The notes beneath the pieces were generated by a model. That model did no database searches, was not told the DNA's origin, and worked only from the letters and a program-made list of their open reading frames with translations. A stretch of DNA of 64,000 bases from Bacillota bacterium (GTDB lineage: Bacteria; Bacillota; Bacilli; Desulfuribacillales; Desulfuribacillaceae), in assembly GCA_023388635.1 (NCBI GenBank), contig JAEWFW010000016.1:62001-126000 (forward strand), written 5' to 3'. The position numbers were made by a program, and so were the translations under genes. Shown piece after piece: positions 26,930 to 36,166 of the stretch. The stretch's first letter is position 1. Every line of letters starts with the position of its first letter.

Positions 26930-27895
26930 TCACCCCATCCACGCCTTAATTACCGCGGTAATCACAATATTCAATAAAGCCAGCGGTATTAGTACTTTCC
27001 AGCCAAAGGTCATTAGCTGATCGACCCGCACGCGCGGCAGAGTCGCACGTAACCAGAAGAACAAAAACATGAAACATGCCCATTTCAATAAGAACCAGAT
27101 AATACCCGGAAGAAACGCCGGTCCCAACCAGCCGCCGAAAAATACGACAGTGGCAAAGGCGGCAACACCGATACAGTACGCATATTCCGCAAGCATGAAG
27201 AAAGCCATGCGAAATCCTGTATATTCCGTATGATAACCTGCTACCAGCTCCGAATCTGCCTCAGGCAAATCAAACGGAGAACGGTTGACTTCGGCTATGG
27301 CGGAAATCATATATACGATAAATCCCAAAAACTGTGGAATCACAAACCACATACCGAATTCTGCCTGTGCATGGACAATTTCCCGCATATTCATAGAGCC
27401 GGACAGAATAATCACACCGACAAGCGACATGACTAGCGGAATTTCATAACTGACCATCTGCGCTACGCTGCGCATCGCACCTAATAAAGAGTATTTATTA
27501 TTAGAACTCCAACCGCCCATCAGCACACCGATCGTAGAAATCGAAGAAATCGCAATAAAATACAGAATACCGATATTTAGGTCGGCTCCTCGCAAATTGT
27601 CGGTCCAGGGGATCGTCGCCAAAATCATATAGGACGGAGCAAAGGCAATGATCGGTGCTATAATAAACACTTTGCGGTCGACGCCGGCAGGAATAATATC
27701 TTCTTTCAGCACCAACTTCAGTACATCTGTCAATGTTTGCAACAATCCTCCAGGACCTACGCGGTTTGGTCCATAACGCACCTGCATATAGCCAATGACT
27801 TTACGCTCGAAGTAAATCGCATACATGACCGCGAACAGTAACAGCCCCAGCGTCAGCGCCGCGTAAATTCCCATAAACAAAATTTCTGTCTGCAT
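26930..27895 (-). CDS. nuoH: NADH-quinone oxidoreductase subunit H
   Basis: A 321-residue membrane subunit that links the quinone site to the membrane arm. The typical motifs are present: FERKVIGYMQVRYGPNRVGP near residue 30 and the acidic loop AEVNRSPFDLPEADSELVAGY at about residue 205. Start TAATG overlaps the nuoD stop by one base. Confidence 0.96.
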   Translation of the reverse strand: MQTEILFMGIYAALTLGLLLFAVMYAIYFERKVIGYMQVRYGPNRVGPGGLLQTLTDVLKLVLKEDIIPAGVDRKVFIIAPIIAFAPSYMILATIPWTDNLRGADLNIGILYFIAISSISTIGVLMGGWSSNNKYSLLGAMRSVAQMVSYEIPLVMSLVGVIILSGSMNMREIVHAQAEFGMWFVIPQFLGFIVYMISAIAEVNRSPFDLPEADSELVAGYHTEYTGFRMAFFMLAEYAYCIGVAAFATVVFFGGWLGPAFLPGIIWFLLKWACFMFLFFWLRATLPRVRVDQLMTFGWKVLIPLALLNIVITAVIKAWMG

Positions 27896-29001
27896 TACCC
27901 GTCCACCTCCCCGAGCATAATATCAAGACTCCCGAAAATTGCGATTAAATTTCCAATGTTCTGTCCAATCAGCAGGTCCGGCAAAATCGAAACATTGACA
28001 AATGACGGTCGTCTCAGCTTAATCCGATAAGGCTTCGGCGATCCGTCGCTGACGAGATGAATACCTAATTCGCCTTTCGACGCTTCGGCTCGGGTATACA
28101 CTTCCCCGACAGGCGGCTTGATAATTCTCGATACTTTCGCCTGAATCGTCGGATCCGTCTTCTCGATCTGATGCAGCGCCTGCTCGACAATCCGCAGGGA
28201 CTGGCGCAATTCTTCCAAACGCACGAGATAGCGCGCCTGTGAGTCGCCTTCGTGGCGAATCGGAACGTCAAACTCAAACCGGTCATAAATCGAATACGGT
28301 TCTATACGGCGAATATCTGTATTGACACCACTCGCTCTGGCGATCGGACCGCTGAGACCGCGATCGATAACTTGCTCCCGCGTAATGCGACCGACACCGA
28401 TCGTACGCATCTGAAAAATTTCATTCCCCGATACCAAAACGTCGTACTCGTCAAAATTCTTGCGCAGTACTTTGATCAGTTCTTTCAGTTCACTAAACCA
28501 ACCTTCCGGTGCATCATAGCGTACACCGCCAACACGCATGTAAGAGTACGTCATTCTCGCTCCACAAAGCTTTACAAACATATTGAAGATGTACTCGCGA
28601 TCTCTAAAAGCATAAAGAAACGGGCTCAACGCACCTAAATCAAGCAAATACGTACCCCACCACACCAAATGGCTGGTGATGCGGTTCAACTCCAGAGCGA
28701 TCACACGCAGATATTCGGCGCGCTCAGGAACCTCAACGCCCATTAACTTTTCTACAGTGTTACACCATACATAATTGCCACTCATGGCATTCAAATAATC
28801 TAAACGATCGGTGAGCGGAATAAATTGCTGGTATGTCAAATCCTCGCCAATTTTCTCCGTTCCGCGGTGCAAATATCCGATGACAGGAACTGCCTCATGG
28901 ATAATTTCCCCGTCAATTTTGACTTTTAAGCGAAATACCCCGTGGGTACTAGGATGCTGTGGACCTACATTTAACAGCATTTCTTCTGTGCGAATACTCA
29001 T
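27895..29001 (-). CDS. nuoD: NADH-quinone oxidoreductase subunit D (49-kDa type)
   Basis: A 368-residue soluble subunit related to the large subunit of NiFe hydrogenases, lining the quinone site. Its N-terminus reads LNVGPQHPSTHGVFRL, with the quinone-site histidine pair, and the C-terminus ends in GSLDIMLGEVDG as usual. No hydrogenase-type Cys pairs are seen, so it is a complex I subunit. Overlaps nuoC by four bases. Confidence 0.96.
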   Translation of the reverse strand: MSIRTEEMLLNVGPQHPSTHGVFRLKVKIDGEIIHEAVPVIGYLHRGTEKIGEDLTYQQFIPLTDRLDYLNAMSGNYVWCNTVEKLMGVEVPERAEYLRVIALELNRITSHLVWWGTYLLDLGALSPFLYAFRDREYIFNMFVKLCGARMTYSYMRVGGVRYDAPEGWFSELKELIKVLRKNFDEYDVLVSGNEIFQMRTIGVGRITREQVIDRGLSGPIARASGVNTDIRRIEPYSIYDRFEFDVPIRHEGDSQARYLVRLEELRQSLRIVEQALHQIEKTDPTIQAKVSRIIKPPVGEVYTRAEASKGELGIHLVSDGSPKPYRIKLRRPSFVNVSILPDLLIGQNIGNLIAIFGSLDIMLGEVDG

Positions 29002-29552
29002 ACGTCCTTAGACCCCTCCTGACCATCTTGATTCCGCGTCTCTTGGCTGTGCCGCTGATTTGAACTGTTATTCATCTGGTAATCTACTTCATCATCAGGC
29101 ATTGAATAATCTTTGCGCAGCGGATGCCCTTGCCATTCGTCATCAAGCAAGATTCTCGTCAAATTCGGATGACCGGGAAAACGGATACCCAATAAATCAT
29201 ATGTCTCTCGCTCATGCCAGTTTGCCGTACCCCATACCGCTGATACTGAGGATACCTCAGGCTGCTGGCTGTCGGTGATTACCTTGATCACCGCATATTG
29301 ATCCAATGAAATAGAATACAACTGATATACAACTTCCATCCGATCCTGATAATCAACGCCCAATAGACAACTCAAAAAATCAAATTGCAGTTTCTCATCT
29401 TCCTTTAACATCTTCGCCACCGGTTCATGCCAAAATTGGCTTGCCAAGACAACCATCGGGCGATCGAAATTGAGTTTGCTTTCGATAATCGCTTCCGTTC
29501 CGGCTATATCGTGAATTTGTGAAACAATATAATCTAATAAGTGCTGACTCAT
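28998..29552 (-). CDS. nuoC: NADH-quinone oxidoreductase subunit C
   Basis: A 184-residue soluble subunit of the 30-kDa family, with the signature ANWHERETYDLLGIRFPGHP followed by RILLDDEWQGHPLRKDY. It has a polar tail of about 27 residues after the core (Asn/Gln/Ser/Glu-rich). It overlaps nuoB and nuoD by four bases on each side. Confidence 0.96.
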   Translation of the reverse strand: MSQHLLDYIVSQIHDIAGTEAIIESKLNFDRPMVVLASQFWHEPVAKMLKEDEKLQFDFLSCLLGVDYQDRMEVVYQLYSISLDQYAVIKVITDSQQPEVSSVSAVWGTANWHERETYDLLGIRFPGHPNLTRILLDDEWQGHPLRKDYSMPDDEVDYQMNNSSNQRHSQETRNQDGQEGSKDV

Positions 29553-30145
29553 TCCAGACCCACCCGCTTTCCTTTTGCTTCAGTGCGAATTTTCACCCGC
29601 AATTTCTCGACAGCATCCAGCAACGCCGGAGGTGATGGCGGACATCCCGGCAAATACACATCGACCGGAACAATTTTATCGACACCATTCACTACATTGT
29701 AGGAACGATAATAAGGTCCTCCGCTAACGGCACACGCTCCCATAGCGATGACCCATTTTGGCTCCGGCATCTGATCATATAATCGCCGCAAAACAGGAGC
29801 CATTTTCTTCGTCACTGTTCCTGCGACAATCATCAAATCTGCATGGCGCGGCGATGCACGGAATATTACTCCAAAGCGGTCAAAATCATAATGGGCACCT
29901 CCCGTACCCATCATTTCAATGGCACAACAAGCCAGCCCAAACGATAGAGGCCAGAAAGAACTCGTTCTGCTCCATGCCTTCAATTCTTCTAATTTTACAA
30001 AAGCGACATTGCGCTTAATTTCTTCCTCAAAAGCCATATCGACATTTTCTTTTCCAATTGCGATTCCGTCGCTCGCTTTTCCTGCTGCAACATCAGCATT
30101 TTCTTTGCTCACCGCGATTTCGGCATCTACTTTATGCATTACCAT
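29549..30145 (-). CDS. nuoB: NADH-quinone oxidoreductase subunit B with repeat-built N-terminal extension
   Basis: A 198-residue subunit carrying cluster N2, the last Fe-S centre before quinone. The binding cysteines are in SFGLACCAIEMM, MGACAVSGG and LPGCPP. The start is ATG at 30145 (or 30139, which overlaps the nuoA stop as TAATG), behind AAGGTG. The core normally begins near EEIKRNVAFVKLEELKAW; before it lie about 42 extra residues containing four nine-residue repeats. This extension is acidic and Ala-rich and is not expected in NuoB. Confidence 0.95.
   Translation of the reverse strand: MVMHKVDAEIAVSKENADVAAGKASDGIAIGKENVDMAFEEEIKRNVAFVKLEELKAWSRTSSFWPLSFGLACCAIEMMGTGGAHYDFDRFGVIFRASPRHADLMIVAGTVTKKMAPVLRRLYDQMPEPKWVIAMGACAVSGGPYYRSYNVVNGVDKIVPVDVYLPGCPPSPPALLDAVEKLRVKIRTEAKGKRVGLE
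30020..30127 (-). repeat. Four degenerate 27-bp tandem repeats at the 5' end of nuoB
   Basis: The encoded units are DAEIAVSKE, NADVAAGKA, SDGIAIGKE and NVDMAFEEE, nine residues each with a shared [IVM]-A-x-x-K/E pattern. The period is in frame. Confidence 0.8.
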
Positions 30146-30501
30146 TCCAGCACCTTCTTTTTCCATGAATATAGCAATCCGACTGCTAAAACCCCGATAA
30201 AAATCAACATAGAAAAAACGCCGTACCAACCTAATTGATCAAATGCTACCGCCCATGGATAGAAGAATACTGTCTCCACATCAAAAATCACAAACTCAAG
30301 GGCAAGCAAATAATAGGCGATTTTAAAGCGCACCTCGGCACTTCCGGTCGGCGTAATTCCACTTTCATAGGTAAGCAGTTTCTCATGATACGGATTATGC
30401 GGCCTCAGCAATTTCCCGAAAGACATACCACCTATCGGAAGTACAATACCCAACAATAAAAAGAAAATTACATATGTGTAGTTCGTCAAGTAATACTCCA
30501 T
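30139..30501 (-). CDS. nuoA: NADH-quinone oxidoreductase subunit A
   Basis: A 120-residue, three-helix membrane subunit with the conserved YESGITPTGSAEVRFKIAYY loop and FVIFDVETVFFYPWA helix. I start it at ATG 30501, ten bases after GGAGG, giving the family length. It is the first gene of the nuo operon, after the terminator that ends the atp operon. Confidence 0.95.
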   Translation of the reverse strand: MEYYLTNYTYVIFFLLLGIVLPIGGMSFGKLLRPHNPYHEKLLTYESGITPTGSAEVRFKIAYYLLALEFVIFDVETVFFYPWAVAFDQLGWYGVFSMLIFIGVLAVGLLYSWKKKVLEW

Positions 30502-30593
30502 GCTTTGTTTTCCCTCCTTATACAGCGCTATAATGTATATCCATTTTAGGATTCTCATTCATTATAGCAATGCGTTTCGTTGACGTCTATACT

Positions 30594-30622
30594 GTTATAT
30601 ATCATTTTTGCACACAAGGCAA
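30594..30622 (-). promoter_or_regulatory. Candidate sigma-A promoter of the nuo operon, with a duplicated 12-mer
   Basis: On the minus strand TTGCCT (30622-30617), 17 bases, TATAAC (30599-30594), about 90 bases before nuoA. The 12-mer ATATATAACAGT occurs twice on this strand (30633-30622 and 30602-30591), 31 bases apart, suggesting a repeated regulator site or duplicated promoter element. Nothing else is clear in 30502-30670. Confidence 0.4.
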
Positions 30623-30670
30623 CTGTTATATATTAAAATTCGCAAAAATGTCACAATTATCGTTATTTTG

Positions 30671-30712
30671 TGCAAAAAAAAACAGGGTATACATAATTTG
30701 TATACTCTGTTT
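30671..30712 (-). terminator. Terminator of the atp operon
   Basis: A 14-base-pair stem (30680-30693 with 30699-30712, one G-T pair) is followed on the minus strand by nine T. It lies about 50 bases past the atpC stop and separates atp from nuo. Confidence 0.93.
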
Positions 30713-30763
30713 CATCACTCATACTTATTTAGTAGCAACAACGAGTGTTATTGCCAAAATGAC

Positions 30764-31168
30764 TTAGCCTTGGCTGTTTCCAACTTTAATACGCGTCATT
30801 GCGCGTTGTAACGCCAATTCGGCACGTCCGAAATCGACATTGTCTTGCTTTTGCTTAATGCGTTCTTCGGCTCTCGCCTTGGCACGCATCGCACGGTCAA
30901 TGTCAATTTCGTCTGCTACTTCAGCAACTTCTGCCAAAATAACGACTTTCTCCTTTGTCACTTCCATAAACCCTGACATAATCGCAATTTGGAACTCAGC
31001 CCCGTCTTTTTTCAAGCGTAGAGGACCAATTGTAAGACTGACGACGATCGGTGCGTGATTCGCCATAATACCGATTTCGCCCGTAACAGCCTTAGCAACA
31101 AGTAGTTCTACGTGGTCGCTGTATACCTTGCGCTCAGGGGTGACGATTTCCAATAAAAATGTTTTCAT
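30764..31168 (-). CDS. atpC: ATP synthase F1 subunit epsilon
   Basis: A 134-residue subunit of the central stalk. It has the N-terminal beta-sandwich (LEIVTPERKVYSDHVELLVAKAVTGEIGIMANHAP, cut here by reading as two stretches) and the C-terminal helical hairpin rich in Ala/Arg/Glu that inhibits ATP hydrolysis in many bacteria. Last gene of the atp operon; ATG at 31168 after TAGGAGG. Confidence 0.95.
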   Translation of the reverse strand: MKTFLLEIVTPERKVYSDHVELLVAKAVTGEIGIMANHAPIVVSLTIGPLRLKKDGAEFQIAIMSGFMEVTKEKVVILAEVAEVADEIDIDRAMRAKARAEERIKQKQDNVDFGRAELALQRAMTRIKVGNSQG

Positions 31169-31192
31169 ATTGAACCTCCTAATTTACGAGGT

Positions 31193-32584
31193 CTAGCCCT
31201 TTTTTGCTTTCTCTACTGCTTCTTCAATCGTTCCTACGAACAAAAATGCGCTTTCAGGAAGGTCGTCATGCTTTCCTTCCAAGATCTCTTTGAAACTGCG
31301 AACCGTGTCTTTAATGCTGACATATTTACCAGGGAATCCGGTAAATTGCTCGGCGACGTGGAACGGCTGCGATAAGAAACGCTGAATACGGCGCGCGCGT
31401 CCGACAAGCACTTTATCGTCGTCAGATAATTCGTCCATACCCATGATCGCAATGATATCTTGCAATTCTTTATAACGCTGCAGAATCACTTGCACACCAC
31501 GTGCTACATCATAGTGCTCTTGACCGACAACCGCCGGTGTCAAGATTCTTGATGTCGATCCCAATGGATCAACCGCCGGATAGATACCAAGCTCAGAAAT
31601 CTTACGATCCAAGTTTGTCGTCGCATCAAGGTGGGCGAATGTCGTTGCCGGAGCCGGGTCAGTATAGTCGTCCGCCGGAACGTAAATTGCTTGAATTGAT
31701 GTAACCGAACCTTTATTTGTAGATGTAATACGCTCTTGTAGTTGTCCCATTTCTGTAGCCAAAGTAGGTTGGTAACCAACCGCCGACGGCATACGTCCCA
31801 ACAAAGCCGAAACCTCAGATCCAGCCTGTGTGAAACGGAAAATGTTATCTACGAACAGCAGTACGTCTTGTCCTTCTTCATCGCGGAAGAATTCAGCCAT
31901 AGTCAAACCTGTCAAAGCAACGCGCAAACGCGCACCTGGCGGCTCGTTCATCTGACCGAATACCATCGCAGTTTTGCTGATAACTCCAGAGTCTTTCATC
32001 TCATGATATAAGTCGTTTCCTTCACGTGTACGTTCTCCTACACCGGCAAATACGGAAAGACCACCATGCTCTTGCGCGATATTATTGATCAATTCTTGGA
32101 TCAATACTGTTTTACCTACACCGGCACCACCGAAAAGACCGATTTTACCACCTTTTGCGTACGGTGCAAGTAAGTCGATAACTTTAATACCTGTTTCCAG
32201 GATTTCTTCCTGCGTAGACAATGTGTCAAAAGCAGGAGCCGGTCTGTGAATCGGATAGTTCAGTTCAGCATTTACCTCACCGATCTCATCGATTGGTTGA
32301 CCCAAAACATTAAATACACGACCTAGAGTCGCTCTACCCACCGGTACTTTAATTGGTTCTCCTAAGTCAGTAACTTCCATGCCACGTACCATACCATCTG
32401 TCGATGACATCGATACACATCGCACGACATTGTTACCCAAGTGAGTTGCGACTTCTAATGTCAAATTGATATTCTTTTCTTTATCTTCAATAGTCACAGC
32501 GTTATAGATTTCCGGCAAATGTCCTTTTTCGAACTGGACGTCGACAACCGGACCCATAACCTGTAATACACGACCTTTTTGCAT
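31193..32584 (-). CDS. atpD: ATP synthase F1 subunit beta
   Basis: A 463-residue catalytic subunit. Walker A GGAGVGKTVLIQEL lies at about residue 150, followed by the catalytic GERTREGNDLY and Walker B VLLFVDNIFRF. Highly conserved and full length; ATG at 32584 after TAGGAGGG. Confidence 0.97.
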   Translation of the reverse strand: MQKGRVLQVMGPVVDVQFEKGHLPEIYNAVTIEDKEKNINLTLEVATHLGNNVVRCVSMSSTDGMVRGMEVTDLGEPIKVPVGRATLGRVFNVLGQPIDEIGEVNAELNYPIHRPAPAFDTLSTQEEILETGIKVIDLLAPYAKGGKIGLFGGAGVGKTVLIQELINNIAQEHGGLSVFAGVGERTREGNDLYHEMKDSGVISKTAMVFGQMNEPPGARLRVALTGLTMAEFFRDEEGQDVLLFVDNIFRFTQAGSEVSALLGRMPSAVGYQPTLATEMGQLQERITSTNKGSVTSIQAIYVPADDYTDPAPATTFAHLDATTNLDRKISELGIYPAVDPLGSTSRILTPAVVGQEHYDVARGVQVILQRYKELQDIIAIMGMDELSDDDKVLVGRARRIQRFLSQPFHVAEQFTGFPGKYVSIKDTVRSFKEILEGKHDDLPESAFLFVGTIEEAVEKAKKG

Positions 32585-32613
32585 GTTTGAGTTTCCCTCC
32601 TATTCCAAGGATT

Positions 32614-33480
32614 TTACGAAAGCGCGTTGGCGCCTGCAACGATTTCAGATATTTCCTGAGTAATGGCCGCCTGACGCGCACGATTATATCGAAGTGACAA
32701 TGTCTTGATCATCTCCGAAGCGTTGTCAGTAGCATTGCTCATCGCCGTCATACGGGCACCGTGTTCACTTGCCTTGGCATTCAAGACAGCATTGAAAATC
32801 AACGTCTCCGCGTATTTAGGCAATAACGCACCCAGTACTTCTTCTGCAGACGGATCATAGATATATTCCGTCTCTCCTGCACTTGTATCTTCTCCGCCAT
32901 CAATGCCATCAAGCGGTAGCAACAATTGCACGACTGGTCGCTGCGTAACTGCCGTTATGAATTCATTATAAACGATATACAATTCATCAAAAGTCCCGTC
33001 AGCGTACATACCGACAGCTCCCGAAGTGATGCTTTTCAGATCTGATAACATCGGATAATCCGTGACGCCGATGATTTCACCCACAAGTGAATAGCCGCGA
33101 TGTTTAAAATAGTCAACGGCTTTGCGACCGACAGCAAAAATCGCATATTCATCCTGGCTCTGATGCTTCCGAAATTCGGCTTCCGCCTTGCGGACGACAT
33201 TCGAGTTATATCCGCCAGCTAAACCTCTGTCAGATGCAATAACGATGTATCCGGTTTTCTTGACCGGTCGCTTTTCCAGCATCGGATGTTGAATATTAGT
33301 TGCGCTTCTGCCGATGTTTGCCAGCACTTCAGCCATTTTCGCTACGTACGGTCGTGCTTGTTCAGCACGTTCCTGAGCTCGGCGAAGCTTCGATGCCGAC
33401 ACCATTTTAAACGACTTGGTGATTTGCTGGGTGTTCTTGACACTGCGAATTCTTCGTTTTATTTCACGCATTCCCTGCAC
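32614..33480 (-). CDS. atpG: ATP synthase F1 subunit gamma
   Basis: A 288-residue rotor shaft subunit with the two terminal helices: MREIKRRIRSVKNTQQIT at the start and the C-terminal MTAMSNATDNASEMIKTLSL. The start is GTG at 33480 after GGCGGTGA; an ATG three codons later has no site. It lies between atpA and atpD in the standard order. Confidence 0.96.
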   Translation of the reverse strand: MQGMREIKRRIRSVKNTQQITKSFKMVSASKLRRAQERAEQARPYVAKMAEVLANIGRSATNIQHPMLEKRPVKKTGYIVIASDRGLAGGYNSNVVRKAEAEFRKHQSQDEYAIFAVGRKAVDYFKHRGYSLVGEIIGVTDYPMLSDLKSITSGAVGMYADGTFDELYIVYNEFITAVTQRPVVQLLLPLDGIDGGEDTSAGETEYIYDPSAEEVLGALLPKYAETLIFNAVLNAKASEHGARMTAMSNATDNASEMIKTLSLRYNRARQAAITQEISEIVAGANALS

Positions 33481-33502
33481 GTTTTGTCACCGCCTTTTGC
33501 TA

Positions 33503-35014
33503 CTACCCTTTAATGGCAAAGCCTTTTTTAAATTTATCGATTGCCGCAACTAAGTTTTGTTCTGTTTCTTTTGAAAGATCGCCTGTTTCGCGGATCGTCT
33601 GCTGAATATTCGGAGCATCCTGATTCAAGAATTGCAAGAACTCTTGCTCAAAACGTAACACGTCGCTGACAGGAATGTCATCCAAGTATCCCTTCGTCAC
33701 AGTGAACAAGCTGATAACTTGATCTTCTACTTCCATCGGTCTGTTCGCACCTTGTTTCAAGATTTCCTCAGTGCGCTTTCCGCGATCAAGACGAGCTTGT
33801 GTCGCTTTATCGACAGAACCGAATTGCGAGAACGCTACCAACTCACGATATTGTGCTAAGTCCAAACGCAATGGTCCGGCTACTTTTTTCATCGCTTTAA
33901 TTTGAGCCGATCCACCAACACGGGAAACAGAAATACCCGGGTTAATTGCCGGACGAATACCGGAATAGAATAAATCGGACTCAAGGAAAATCTGACCGTC
34001 TGTAATCGAGATTACGTTAGTCGGAATGTATGCCGATACGTCACCTGCTTGTGTCTCAATGAACGGCAATGCTGTCAAGCTTCCGCCGCCTAAAGAGTCG
34101 TTGAGCTTTGCAGCGCGCTCTAACAAGCGAGAGTGTAAGTAGAAAACGTCTCCCGGATATGCTTCACGTCCTGGTGGACGACGCAATAACAGAGAAAGTT
34201 CACGATATGCTGCTGCTTGTTTGGATAAGTCATCATATACGCATAAGACGTGTCCGCCTTTGTACATGAAGTATTCACCCATTGCGCAACCTGTATATGG
34301 CGCAATGTATAACATCGGTGCCGGGTCCGAAGCCCCTGCCGTAACAACGATCGTATATTCCATTGCTCCGTGCTTACGCAGTGTTTCTACAACGTGAGCA
34401 ACGGTTGATTGCTTTTGTCCGATGGCGACATAAATACAAATAACACCTTTTCCCTTTTGGTTCAAAATGGTGTCAATCGCAATTGTCGTTTTTCCTGTTT
34501 GGCGGTCCCCGATGATCAACTCACGCTGACCTCTGCCGATTGGAATCATCGAGTCAATCGCTTTGATACCTGTCTGCAAAGGCTCATGAACTGATTTTCT
34601 GGCAATGACGCCAGGTGCCTGTGATTCGATTGGACGGAACTGCTTTGCATTAAGAGCTCCCTTTCCATCGACTGGTTGACCGATCGCGTTTACAACACGT
34701 CCAACCAATTCTTCACCGACAGGAACTTCCATGATACGCCCTGTGCGTTTCACTTGGTCTCCTTCGCGGATGTCTTTGAAAGGACCCATGATAACACTAC
34801 CGACGTTATCTTCTTCCAAGTTCAATACCATACCATAACTACCATTGGAAAACTCCAGCAATTCCCCCGCCATAGCGTTTTCAAGACCATGGATACGAGC
34901 AATACCGTCACCAACATTCATTACAGTACCGATATCAGAGACCTGGATATCAGATTTATAGTTTTCAATCTGCTTTTTAATCAGCGAACTGATTTCTTCT
35001 GGTCTGATACTCAT
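33503..35014 (-). CDS. atpA: ATP synthase F1 subunit alpha
   Basis: A 503-residue non-catalytic nucleotide-binding subunit. P-loop GDRQTGKTTIAIDTIL is at about residues 169-184, and the arginine-finger region SISRVGGSAQIKAMK-type block (read here as ISVSRVGGSAQ) follows. ATG at 35014 with AGGGGTGA upstream. Confidence 0.97.
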   Translation of the reverse strand: MSIRPEEISSLIKKQIENYKSDIQVSDIGTVMNVGDGIARIHGLENAMAGELLEFSNGSYGMVLNLEEDNVGSVIMGPFKDIREGDQVKRTGRIMEVPVGEELVGRVVNAIGQPVDGKGALNAKQFRPIESQAPGVIARKSVHEPLQTGIKAIDSMIPIGRGQRELIIGDRQTGKTTIAIDTILNQKGKGVICIYVAIGQKQSTVAHVVETLRKHGAMEYTIVVTAGASDPAPMLYIAPYTGCAMGEYFMYKGGHVLCVYDDLSKQAAAYRELSLLLRRPPGREAYPGDVFYLHSRLLERAAKLNDSLGGGSLTALPFIETQAGDVSAYIPTNVISITDGQIFLESDLFYSGIRPAINPGISVSRVGGSAQIKAMKKVAGPLRLDLAQYRELVAFSQFGSVDKATQARLDRGKRTEEILKQGANRPMEVEDQVISLFTVTKGYLDDIPVSDVLRFEQEFLQFLNQDAPNIQQTIRETGDLSKETEQNLVAAIDKFKKGFAIKG

Positions 35015-35035
35015 TCAATGATTCACCCCTATCTA

Positions 35036-35581
35036 CTAGACTCGAGATTCGTGTAAAGTCGCTTTAAAACGATTTAATTGCGTCTTTATACTACTATCAT
35101 ATACACGATCTCCGATACGAACTATAAAACCGCCGACGATCTGAGGATCAATCTCGGTGGCAATGCGAATTTTTTTGCCGACGACACCTTCGAAGGTCTT
35201 GCGGATATGCTCCTGCTGATCGGCACTTAGCGCCTTTGGCGTAACTACAGTAGCATCCGCTATACCCCTAGCTTCATTGGCTCTTAAGATATACGCTCTC
35301 ACAATATGCGAAAAAAAGTTGATACGCTTTTTGTCGACCAAGAGATGTAGAAAATTCTCCAACAAGTCGGAAATACTTCCCTTCAATATATCAGAGATTA
35401 ACGTCTTCTTAGCAGCGTTATCAACATACGGATGATTGAGGATGCGCTTGAACTCTGGATTACTTTCAATTGCCTCATTTACAAGTCCAAGCTCTTGTTC
35501 CCATTGATCTATACTGTCTTTTTCTTTCGCTATCGCAAACAAAGCGTCTGCATACCGGGTAGCAACCGTTATCTCTATCAT
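35036..35581 (-). CDS. atpH: ATP synthase subunit delta
   Basis: A 181-residue peripheral-stalk cap (OSCP family) with the N-terminal ARYADALFAIAKEKDSI-type helix and C-terminal IDPQIVGGFIVRIGDRVYDSSI block. Its ATG overlaps the atpF stop by four bases, typical translational coupling. Confidence 0.95.
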   Translation of the reverse strand: MIEITVATRYADALFAIAKEKDSIDQWEQELGLVNEAIESNPEFKRILNHPYVDNAAKKTLISDILKGSISDLLENFLHLLVDKKRINFFSHIVRAYILRANEARGIADATVVTPKALSADQQEHIRKTFEGVVGKKIRIATEIDPQIVGGFIVRIGDRVYDSSIKTQLNRFKATLHESRV

Positions 35582-36063
35582 ACGCTCTTACCTACTTCTT
35601 TCAGATACTTATCAATCAGTGCATCATGCTCTGCTTCATTCATATCCTTTTCAATAATGCGAGAAGCAATTAATACAGATAACGATCCGATTTGATCGCG
35701 CAGTTCTGCCAATGCCGCCTCTTTTTCTTTGACAATCGCCGCTTTGGCGCTGTCTTTCAAATGATCTGCTTCCGCTTTTGCCGCTGCAATAATTTCAGTC
35801 GCTTGTTTATCACTTTGCTTACGTGCACGTTCAACAATTTCAAGGGCTTCTTCACGTGCCTTAGCCATTTCCATCCGATGCTCCGCTTGCAGTCTCTCAG
35901 CTTCTACCCTTTGAGTTTCGGCTGCTTTTAACTGTTGATCTATATGATCCTGACGATCTTGAATTGTCTGCGCCAGCGGTTTAAATGCAAATTTGCTCAA
36001 TACGGCAAACAGCACAAGAAACGCAAACAATTGCATAATCATGGTTCCTGCTTCAAAATGCAC
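35578..36063 (-). CDS. atpF: ATP synthase Fo subunit b
   Basis: A 161-residue peripheral-stalk subunit: one N-terminal membrane segment (about residues 8-26, MIMQLFAFLVLFAVLSKFAF) and a long charged coiled coil. It dimerises and holds F1 to subunit a. The start is GTG at 36063, ten bases after GGAG. A structured intergenic element separates it from atpE. Confidence 0.95.
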   Translation of the reverse strand: MHFEAGTMIMQLFAFLVLFAVLSKFAFKPLAQTIQDRQDHIDQQLKAAETQRVEAERLQAEHRMEMAKAREEALEIVERARKQSDKQATEIIAAAKAEADHLKDSAKAAIVKEKEAALAELRDQIGSLSVLIASRIIEKDMNEAEHDALIDKYLKEVGKSV

Positions 36064-36100
36064 TACAAGTTCACTCCCCTCAAATCACACATTCATAATT

Positions 36101-36153
36101 ATGGACAAAATAGAAGGCGCTGGCAATTAGCCATGCCACCGCCAGATGTCCAT
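36101..36153 (-). promoter_or_regulatory. Long stem-loop between atpE and atpF
   Basis: Outer arms ATGGACA (36101-36107) and TGTCCAT (36147-36153) enclose an inner interrupted stem GGCG/CGCC and GGCA/TGCC around a nine-base loop. No T-tract follows on either strand, so it is more likely an RNA-processing or stability element than a terminator. It fills most of the 36064-36166 gap. Confidence 0.6.
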
Positions 36154-36166
36154 TTAAACTTATAGC

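Noticed and set aside
30636..30660. Rex- or FNR-type site (TTGTGA...) before nuo
   Set aside because: Only one half-site matches; the other arm (GCGAAT) does not fit either consensus.
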